Shown: one piece after another, positions 56,366-64,000 of the stretch
Layout of the letters: each line of letters starts with the position of its first letter
Position numbering within the stretch: the stretch's first letter is position 1
From: Poa pratensis
Taxonomy: Eukaryota > Streptophyta > Magnoliopsida > Poales > Poaceae
DNA: 64,000 bases
Direction: 5' to 3'
Assembly (NCBI GenBank): GCA_947311845.1
Contig: CAMZMU010000080.1
Span: 13,897,444 to 13,961,443, forward strand
Made by a program: the position numbers and the translations under genes
Notes under the pieces: generated by a model
The model's input: only the letters and a program-made list of their open reading frames with translations
What the model was told of the DNA's origin: nothing
Database searches by the model: none

Positions 56366-57478
56366 TTGTACAAACGCAGCACCTCAGGTATGTTCCAAAG
56401 ATGCATTGCACTCGAAGATGGCAAGGATCTCCTTCGGGACATTCATGCCGGTACTTGCGGGCAGTCGATCACTCGTAGCCAAAGCCTTCCGAGCAGGGTT
56501 TTACTGGCCTACAGCGCTAAGGGATGCAGAGGACATAGTCAAAAGATGCATTGGTTGCCAGAAGTTCGCTTCCAAGCCACATGCACCCGCGTCAGCGCTA
56601 AAAACCATACCATTAGCATGGCCTTTTGCCCAATGGGGCTTGACATGGTGGGACCACTGAAGAAATCATCAAAAGGAGGTCATACTCACTTGCTAGTGGC
56701 AGTCGACAAATTCACCAAATGGATCGAAGCAATCCCTATCGCAAGCTCAACAGCTTCTACGGCAGTTCGTTTCATACAATCGATCATGTATCGATTTGGA
56801 GTAATGGATAGCATCATCACTGATAATGGTACAAACTTCACGGCGGAAGAGTTCAAATCCTTTTGCAAGGAACAAAACATCAAACTAAACTACGCCTCTG
56901 TGGCACATCCACAATCCAATGGGCAGGTTGAAAAGGCCAATGGACTCGTATGCAGTGGCATCAAAAAGAGACTCTTAGTACCACTCAAAAGGGCCGCGGG
57001 TGCATGGGTAGATGAACTTCCATCAGTATTATGGAGCTTACGGACCACTCCAAACGCCTCCACACAGTATACACCGTTCTTCATGGTCTATGGTGCGGAG
57101 GCAGTATTACCATCTGACGTCAAGTTTAATGCACCACGAGTGGAAGCATATGAAGAAAACGACGCGAACAAGGCACTCGAAGATGCAGCCGATTTGCTGG
57201 AAGAAGCACGCAATACGGCTTTGGCACGAACAGCCGTTTATCAACAAGACCTCCGCAACTACCATAGTCGTCGATTACGCACACGGTCCTTCATGGTGGG
57301 AGACTTGGTGCTGCGGGAGAAACAGAAGAAAGTCCATAAACTTGCATCACCTTGGGAAGGACCTTACATTGTCACAGAAGTCATCGAAGGAGGAGCCTAT
57401 CGATTGAAGAACGCAAAGACGGGCGAAGTAGCATCAAACCCATGGAACGTGGCGCACCTGCGTCGATTCTATGCATAG
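56366..57478 (+). CDS. Tat element integrase
   Basis: The 370-codon frame contains the catalytic core: GLDMVGPLKKSSKGGHTHLL (first Asp), IITDNGTNFTAEEF (second Asp), HPQSNGQVEKANG (Glu), then a C-terminal domain ending PWEGPYIVTEVIEGGAYRL and the NPWNVAHLRRFY tail shared by Tat elements. The N-terminal zinc finger (CIGCQKF) sits in the overlapping frame 56361-56660, so one base is off near 56640. Integrase inserts the DNA copy into the genome. Confidence 0.82.
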   Translation: MYKRSTSGMFQRCIALEDGKDLLRDIHAGTCGQSITRSQSLPSRVLLAYSAKGCRGHSQKMHWLPEVRFQATCTRVSAKNHTISMAFCPMGLDMVGPLKKSSKGGHTHLLVAVDKFTKWIEAIPIASSTASTAVRFIQSIMYRFGVMDSIITDNGTNFTAEEFKSFCKEQNIKLNYASVAHPQSNGQVEKANGLVCSGIKKRLLVPLKRAAGAWVDELPSVLWSLRTTPNASTQYTPFFMVYGAEAVLPSDVKFNAPRVEAYEENDANKALEDAADLLEEARNTALARTAVYQQDLRNYHSRRLRTRSFMVGDLVLREKQKKVHKLASPWEGPYIVTEVIEGGAYRLKNAKTGEVASNPWNVAHLRRFYA

Positions 57479-57741
57479 ATCTTTTAACCTCATATGTAAT
57501 AGCACATAAGGCCAAAGAATCAGCAAGTTTCAGACGCACTCTTTTCCCTTACCAGGGTACCTAAGGGGACTGGAAGGTTTTAATGAGGCGGCTTGCTGAT
57601 CGAACACATATTTCGAATAAAGATACATGTTCCTCCATATTTCTCATATATGTTTTACGCTACTCAAGCAATCGGGAACTCGATCGTAAAAACATAAGCA
57701 TCAAAATTCTAGCTCAAAAATCAGTGAACACAAAGACTTAC

Positions 57742-58060
57742 AGCCCACTCGACATACTCGGGGGCTGGGTCAAACAGACAACCCAAATCCCACTCGACAT
57801 ACTCGGGGGCTAGGTCAAACAGACAACCCAAATCCCACTCGACATGCTCGGGGGCTGGGTCAAACAGAAGCCCATGATCATGCTCGGGGGCTGGGTCAAA
57901 CAGACAACCCAAATCCCACTCGACATGCTCGGGGGCTGGGTCAAACAGAAGCCCATGATCATGCTCGGGGGCTGGGTCAAACAGACAACCCAAATCCCAC
58001 TCGACATGCTCGGGGGCTGGGTCAAACAGGAAACCCAAAATCATGCTCGGGGGCTGAGTC
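57742..58060. repeat. Tandem array with CTCGGGGGCT core (45/36-bp units)
   Basis: Eight copies of CTCGGGGGCT start at 57757, 57802, 57847, 57883, 57928, 57964, 58009 and 58046, spaced 45, 45, 36, 45, 36, 45 and 37 bases. Two unit types alternate in the middle: a 45-bp unit with caacccaaatcccactcgac and a 36-bp unit with gcccatgatcatg. The core equals the polypurine tract beside the 3' LTR. The array is open as a long minus-strand frame by chance of its period. Confidence 0.9.
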
Positions 58061-58936
58061 AAACAGGAAACACAAACCCACTCGAAAAACTCGGGACCTG
58101 GCACAAATCAAAAACACAGATGTGTTACCCGAGAACTATTTTGATTATACCATGATAAGTCAGGTCCAAAATAAAAACGGCGTCTTCTGCGGTCAAAAAT
58201 CTGAACATTGGGCCCACACAGACATGTCTTGTCAAAGCGGCGAGTGCACGCCTAAGATGTCACAATTGACCTCAGGTGTAAAGTTAGCATTCACATTCGT
58301 TTGAAGGATTTGAAATTGCATTGGACGAACGGATTCGATTAACAAAAGGTACTCCCATGGGAGCGTATCAAAAAATTCTTGCAATTGATCAAAAAGGAGC
58401 AAAATTATTGAGATTATCCTCTACTTCAAGCGAAGTAAAGCATAATCTCGGGGGGCTACTCCCATGTCAGCGCTCCCATAGATTTCAAAAACAAAATATT
58501 TCGATTGACAAAAAGCAGTGTAAAAGGATGATTTGAGATTGTCCTCTATTGCAAGACAATAAACCACAATCTCGGGGGCTACTCCCATGGGAGCGCTGAC
58601 GCGCTCCCATAGATTTCCAAACAAGGTAAGAAAAATTCACTCGAATATAGGCTCGATTGAAAGCATTAAGTACTTCACAAAACAAAGAATCAAACTTCAT
58701 AAATTCCCGAACTACGCCAATCGCAGATGTTTCGGATGCTGCATACGCAAATGCAAAGGTAAGACCTGCCGAGCAATCGAGATGGGCCGAGGGACGCTCC
58801 AACAGTGTTTTCCCTTGAAATTTTCCGTGTCAACAGACATGATGAAAATCCTGACGGACGCGTTAGGTATCAAAAGTTAAACTGCAGAACGAATCAGTAA
58901 GACCTACAACGGCCTGAGTCGAGTCTGTCCAGTATG

Positions 58937-59333
58937 TTCCAGCTTCGAGTCCGGGGACTCGAACCTGATTGAAGGCTAGTATGGTTTCGCCCAAATGTGC
59001 GGTTAACTGAGCTCGATTTTCGAGTGAGTCAGTCCTACTATGTCAATATCCCTAGGCAAAAATTGCAAAAGTGTTCCAGCTTCGAGTCCGGGGACTCGAA
59101 CCTGATTGAAGGCTAGTATGGTTTCGCCCGAATGTGCGGTTAACAGAGCTCGATTTTCGAGTAAGTCAGGCCTACTATGTCAATATCCCTAGGCAAAATC
59201 TTTCGACTGCGTTCCAGGCTCGAATCCAGGGACTCGAGTCTGACTGGAGATTAGTAAGGTTTTTTGCTCAAGTAAGCAGTTAGTTGAGCTCGGTATTCGA
59301 GTGAGTCAAGCCTACTGTGTTAATATCCCTTGG
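58937..59333. repeat. Three tandem ~138-bp repeats
   Basis: Units 58937-59073, 59074-59211 and 59212-59333 each start ttccagscttcgartcc and end caatatccctaggc-like. Units 1 and 2 are nearly identical; unit 3 is diverged. They lie in the non-coding 3' part of the Tat element. Confidence 0.88.
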
Positions 59334-59460
59334 TTCACATACGCATACAATCGAAACAAATTAAGAGTAGGAGGACTACGTCGGATCAGGAGTATAAAAG
59401 CAAAGGCTATGACGTGCACGATGAAGGGAGCACATGCTCGATTCTTCGAGCCAAGCAAGT

Positions 59461-59473
59461 ACTCGGGGGCTAA
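59461..59473 (+). other. Polypurine tract of Tat element
   Basis: ACTCGGGGGCTAA directly before the 3' LTR, the priming site for plus-strand DNA synthesis. Confidence 0.65.
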
Positions 59474-59946
59474 TGACGAGGTTATGCTCTGTGGGTACCC
59501 CAGCTTAAGGGTACCTGGTGCACGTGATGATCAAAGAAGCCCAAAGATTAATCGAAGCCCATGAAGGAAGGCCTAAAATGAAGAGTGTTTTCCAAGTTAG
59601 ATCAAGTTATAGTCGGTTAAGGCTTTCCATATATGTAACCTTGGTCGGTTATGTTTCCCGAGACCCAGCCTCCTATATAAAGGCTGGGAGGGTGATCGAT
59701 CGAGGCAAGCAATCCATAGCCACCAAAACCTCGACGAGATCAGCTGCTCGTCGAACCCTTGTAACCTCCATATTCAAACCATAAACACAGACAAGCAGGA
59801 AGTAGGGGTTTTACCTCACTCGAGGGCCCTGAACCTGGGTAAATCCAGCTTGTCAGCCGTCGATTCCACCAATACTACGCGTCCTCTACCACACAATCAA
59901 CCCTAGGTATAGCAACCATGGGACTTGCCGAGGGCACACCTCGACA
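59474..59946 (+). repeat. 3' LTR of Tat element
   Basis: 473 bp, pairs with 50199-50671 with six substitutions seen by eye. Confidence 0.95.
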
Positions 59947-60051
59947 CTTAGTACCGGTGAACAACAAAGAAGGGGGGCAAGCCATTACAGCCAAATTCCA
60001 AAAAAAAGGGACATGTGCAAAATATTCAAGTTTACACCTTTATTGTTTGTT

Positions 60052-60067
60052 GTGGGGGGGGGGGGGG
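60052..60067. repeat. Poly(G) run at solo-LTR boundary
   Basis: About 16 G in a row, ending where the solo LTR begins; its last five G match the five G at 61571-61575. Confidence 0.9.
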
Positions 60068-61570
60068 TGATGACCCACAAGTATAGGGAATTTATCGTAG
60101 TACTTTCGATAAATAAGAGTGTCGAACCCAACGAGGAGCAGAAGGTGCTGGCGTGTGGTTTCGAGCGACGTTTCACTGCAAATACTAACAGACAAGTTTT
60201 TATGGATTTTTATAATTGTAAATAAATAAAGTGCGAGTAAATAAAAGAGAGCAATAATAATTGCATCAAGTGGCCCAATCCTTTTTAGCACAAAGGAGAA
60301 GCCGGTGGTGTTACTTATGATGGCTAAAACGTTCCTGAGGACACACGGGAATTTCGTCAAGTCACTTTCGTTTCATACCGCTGATTAATCTTTAATATTT
60401 TGATAAATGTTGTGTGGGTGAACCTAGGCTAATGCATCGTCCTTACGTGGACCAGTACATACTTGTGATTAAACTTTCTTACAAGCATCCGCAAGTGCAA
60501 GAAAGTATTTAAGAATTAACTAACCACAGCCTTAAACTCTAAGAACCTACACTCTCTTGGGCAACAGCTTACTGACGGGGGTTTAGGTTTCTGTCGCTTC
60601 GGTAACCCCACAATAAGTAAACTAAATACACAATGCATTCTCCTAAGCCCATAAAGGTGAAGTATCATGTAGTCGACGTTCACACAACACCACTAGAAGA
60701 ATAACACCACAACTTAAATATCAAACTATTAAATACTACTCAACATAATTCCACTAGCTACTAGCAACAAGACTGCTCCCATGTCCTAAGAACTAAACGA
60801 ACTACTCACGAGACATCATTTGAAACATGATCAGAGGTGATAAAGTGATGAACAACAATCTGGACATAAAAGTAATTCACCGATAAAACTCAATAGCATC
60901 AAATACAACAAGTAATCAACATCGGAAAAGTAATCCCAATAAACTACACAAGGAGGAACTATAGTCTCAGCGAAACGAAGTGGAGCGGTGGTGATGCTGG
61001 TGCTGGCAGTGGAGATGGTGTGGATGATGTTCCCGGTGAAACCCGTGGCGATGACGATGACGATGGCGATGATTTCCCCCCTCCGGGAAGGAATTTCCCC
61101 GGCATATTTCTCCCTGCCGGAGAGCTTTTCTCTCTCTGTGGTTTCCGGCCCCGAGGCGGCGGCGGAATATTTCTTCGAAGCGTCCCCCGATGTTTTTAGG
61201 TCAGAGGGGTCATATAGGCGAAAGGGGGAGCCGGAGGCGACACAAGGCCGCCAGGTGGGCCTCAGGCGCAGTCCAGGGGTTGACCACGCCTGCGTGGCGT
61301 CTGGCCACCCTGTGGCCCCCTCTGGTCCCTCTTCTGGCTCCGTCCATCTTTTGACGAAATATTAACCTCTGAATTTTCTTGGAATTTTTGGAGTTACAGA
61401 AATATAGTATCTTGACGGTGCTTTTTCCAGCTGATTCCAGACTCCGGCAGTTATATCCATAATAATCATCAAATAAGCAAAATAACATAAGTATTGCATT
61501 CTAATATGAAATATATCAATGAATAACAGTAAATTATGATATAAAATAGTGATGCAAAATGGTCGTATCA
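60068..61570 (-). mobile_element. Solo LTR of a Triticeae gypsy element
   Basis: Read on the minus strand it starts TGATACGACCATTTTGC and ends TGTGGGTCATCA (TG…CA, 1,503 bp). GGGGG lies on both sides (60063-60067 and 61571-61575). There is no internal region or second LTR, so LTR-LTR recombination has removed the rest. The left end resembles Sabrina/WHAM-type LTRs; the family is not certain. Confidence 0.85.
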
Positions 61571-61575
61571 GGGGG

Positions 61576-62403
61576 CACATGGGTTAACTGAGAAATGTAA
61601 AATGTTTTGAAATCAAGTAATATTTAAAAAATTGTGTTAATTCGGCGAAACAAGTGCACCTAGTGTTGCCCCCTCCGTAGAAACTTGGGGGGAGGGGGGA
61701 CTAATGCAAACTTCCGCTCCCTACTACGTCCTCACCTCGTCGCCCCAAGAGGTTCCCTGGGGCGCGGGACTTGGGGACTTGGGCGCGGGCGGAGCGTGGC
61801 GAGGAGATGGCACCCTCCCTAATCACTTTGTTGTCTTCTTTGATTCATCATAACCGGGCCTGCAAATCGATCGATGGACGAGGTAATCCATCAATCCTTC
61901 CTTGGCTTGGCGAAATTATTAGCTCTTCTCCTACGCCTTTGATGATGAAACAAGATGTTGAACATAGGCAGCCATGGTGGTCAGATTCTGATGCGTGAGG
62001 TGAGTCGTTGATTCAATCTTCGATCGACCGTGAGAGCTTATCGAACAGCAGGTAACCATGTACTTGAAGAAGGGAATTTAGTGTCATGGACATGAAGAAG
62101 AACTGCTTTGTCGTGTTGTCTCTGCAGATTGTACTTCCCAACATTTGGGTATGACTGTCTTCAGTGTACGTACCTTAACAGTTAGCTGTAGCCTGTAGGG
62201 ATAAGTGGGAGCCTCATTTTCACCTGATCTATCCTACATGTTCTCTCTAGAAATCTCATTTTCGGCGGCATCACGTTCGACTATTTCGTGTGGGTCGCCA
62301 GGGTCTATGGCGAGGAAGGAAAGCACTTGGAGCGGGAACTAGAGACTGAGGAATAAGCGGAGAATGCCATCTGAGCGCTTATGGGACAACATTTACTTCT
62401 CCA
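61576..62403. other. Intergenic, no gene seen
   Basis: A GC-rich patch (61680-61800) and a short frame at 62255-62350 (FGGITFDYFVWVARVYGEEG) look exon-like but have no recognisable domain and no continuation. Nothing can be called. Confidence 0.35.
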
Positions 62404-63134
62404 TCACTTCCTTCTACAACACGAAAAGAACATACGACGTGATGAATGCCTAGGAACATGTGCCAACTCATTCGCAAGCCAATTGTCTTGCCTAGGAACA
62501 TGAGATATGTGGAAATAATCCAACTTTGAAATCAAATCCAGGCATCTGTCAAGGTACACATTGAGCGATCTGCTATTGCATTGACAAATCTTGGCCACTT
62601 GCTGGACAATAACCAACGAATCTCCATATGCCTCAACATGAGTTACCCCTGCGTCAATCAAGATTTCCAGCCCGAACAGAAGTGCTTCGTATTCGGCTTC
62701 ATTGTTAGTGCACAAATAGTCCAGACGACAAGAGGCTTCGAAAACAGTATCGTGTGGTGAGATGTACAATGCCAACTCCTTGTCCGCTGCTGCAAACTGA
62801 GCCGTCAAAATAAAGCTTCCACGGTACAGCCGACACAATGTTTAAGTCGGCTTCTTGCTCCAAGTCAATCCGATGCTCAACAATAAAGTCAGCACAATCT
62901 AGCCTTTCATAGATTTTAGGGTTCATAAGACAAATCATATTCAATCAACCCATATGCCCATTTGCCGATTCGTCCGCTGAGAATCGGCCTTTGTATCATG
63001 TGTTTGAGAACATCGGTCTGACCAAAGACTTTGCATTCACTGGACAGCAGATAATGGCGTAATTTGGTGCAGGCAAAATAAAGAGACAAACACAACCTCT
63101 CTACAAAGCTGTACCTTGACTCGGCATCCAGCAA
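62404..63134 (-). pseudogene. Tat-type RNase H pair, broken
   Basis: Three overlapping frames are needed to follow the domain order from 63134 to 62404, so at least two frameshifts are present. The catalytic Asp/Glu motifs of the second RNase H (YFDGS, NNEAEYE, YGDS) are intact locally. Confidence 0.75.
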
Positions 63135-63411
63135 ACGTCTACTCAGATATGTGACGACATATTCTTGTCCTTCGGCTTCCTGGGTTAAGCCGGCTCCGAT
63201 TACTTTTTCCTCCGCAGCAATGTAAAGCCGGAAAGGCTGACCATGAGCCGGCTTCCTGAGAACTGGAGGAGTAGATAGGCAACTTTTTATCTTGTCAAAT
63301 GTCTCCTGCTGCCTTGCCCCCAGGTTAATTCATCATCATTCTTGAGCCGAAGGATCTGTGTAAACGCATCAACTTTTCCAGACAAGTTAGCAATGAATCT
63401 CCTCAAATAGT

Positions 63412-63921
63412 TTACCTTGCCCAGAAACTTCTGCATGTCCTTTTTGCAACCGGCGCATGTATCTTCTGGATGGCTTCAATCTTTGCCGGGTCAACTTCTA
63501 TGCCATGTTCATGTATGATAAAACCAAGAAACCTCCCAGCCGACACGCCAAAGGCACACTTCAAAGGATTCATCTTGAGCCCGTACTTTCTCATTCTCTC
63601 AAACGCCAGCCGCAAGTCGGCCAAGTGATTTGACTCGCCGTCCGACTTAACCACCACGTCATCAATATATACCTCCAGTACGACTCCCAGAAGATCATGA
63701 AATATCAGGTTCATTGCTCTTTGATATGTGGCTCCGGCATTTTTCAATCCAAAGGTCATCACGGTCCATTCGAACAAGCCAACAAAGCCTGGGCAGCGAA
63801 ACGCCGTCTTAGCCGAATCTTCTTCGGCCATAAATATCTGGTTGTAACCAGCGTTGCCATCCAGGAAGCTGATAACTTTGTGACCTGAGGCTTCATTGAT
63901 AAGCATGTCGGCTATTGGCAT
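63412..63921 (-). pseudogene. Tat-type reverse transcriptase, partial
   Basis: A 169-codon frame with fingers-palm motifs and the catalytic YIDDVVVKSD, ending soon after AKIEAIQKIHAP by a frame change near 63450. The N-terminal part of RT continues upstream to the window edge in another frame. Confidence 0.8.
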
Positions 63922-64000
63922 AGGTTATTCACCCTTTGGCGTGGCTCGATTCAAATCTCTGAAATCTATACACGCCCTGATCTTGTCGGATCCTTTCTTC

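Larger units (their letters stand above)
50194..59951 (+). mobile_element. Tat-lineage Ty3/gypsy retrotransposon, full length
   Basis: The element spans 50199-59946 and is flanked by CTTAG (50194-50198, 59947-59951). Its 473-bp LTRs differ at six positions with no length difference, so it is young. The primer-binding site follows the left LTR and the polypurine tract (actcgggggctaa) abuts the right LTR. Internal order is gag, protease, RT-RNase H, a second RNase H, integrase, then 2 kb of repeat-rich 3' sequence. The extra RNase H before integrase marks the Tat lineage. All pol domains are present, but the frame changes at several points. Confidence 0.95.
62404..64000 (-). mobile_element. Second Tat-lineage gypsy element, pol fragment (runs off window)
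   Basis: Minus-strand domains in order from the right edge: reverse transcriptase (63921-63412, with SFLDGNAGYNQIFMAEED and YIDDVVVKSD), first RNase H (63134-62916, RYSFVERLCLSLYFACTKLRHY), and the second RNase H (62944-62404, LYFDGSVCSSGQGVGIV, NNEAEYEALLFGLEI, VEAYGDSLVIVQQV). Dual RNase H marks the Tat lineage. Integrase is missing on the left; the rest lies beyond 64000. Confidence 0.85.

Noticed and set aside
57721..58104. 127-codon minus-strand frame with repeated FDPAPEH units
   Set aside because: It is the chance translation of the 45/36-bp DNA array, whose unit lengths are multiples of three.
57742..59333. CRISPR-like arrays
   Set aside because: Repeats are tandem without unique spacers and sit in a plant retrotransposon; CRISPR does not occur in plant nuclear genomes.

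Overview
The window looks like nuclear DNA of a Triticeae grass (wheat, Aegilops, barley or rye type). The reasons are the few intron-bearing plant genes spaced tens of kb apart, the GC-rich monocot coding sequence, nested Ty3/gypsy elements, Stowaway and Tourist MITEs, and a chloroplast ndhD fragment in nuclear DNA. Genus and chromosome cannot be fixed from sequence alone. All calls are by eye; no database search was run.

Genes, left to right: (1) an apparently intact two-exon ribosome-inactivating-protein (RIP)-like gene at 2797-3719 (-); (2) a tandem RIP paralogue at 12194-11314 (-), now a pseudogene whose last codons lie 5.9 kb away at 5351-5414; (3) a single-exon dirigent-protein gene at 19949-20530 (-); (4) a 19-coding-exon EFR3/SEMI-ROLLED LEAF 2-like gene at 27429-36800 (+) with one apparent 1-nt frameshift in exon 11; (5) a SAUR-type gene at 48581-48954 (+), also frameshifted, with an upstream ORF in its leader.

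The rest is mostly mobile DNA. Insertions with matching target-site duplications (TSDs): a 5'-truncated LINE in RIP copy 2 (18-bp TSD), itself split by a deleted gypsy element (6776-10982, TSD CCTAT); a Tourist-like MITE (3911-4227, TAA); a hAT-like element (22220-23319, 8-bp TSD); a MULE-like element (24723-25869, 9-bp TSD with one mismatch); a PIF/Harbinger-like element carrying a 312-codon ORF (43796-45377, TAA); three Stowaway elements (TA); a 9.75-kb Tat-lineage gypsy element with dual RNase H (50199-59946, CTTAG); and a 1.5-kb solo LTR (60068-61570, GGGGG). A 6.4-kb chromovirus (12670-19071) has two LTRs but no matching TSD. Other LINE and gypsy fragments lie at 1.4-2.5, 19.1, 32.9-33.7, 37.1-38.2, 38.6-39.8 and 62.4-64 kb.

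The genes do not form a pathway. RIP and dirigent products are often defence-related, the EFR3 protein is a plasma-membrane scaffold for PI4-kinase, and SAURs act in auxin-linked growth. No clearly new multi-gene system is visible. The items most worth checking are the nested break-up of the second RIP gene, the exon-11 frameshift, the SAUR uORF plus frameshift, the 33-bp perfect inverted repeat around the ndhD fragment, the open ORF in the Harbinger-like element, and the polypurine-tract-like array in the Tat element.
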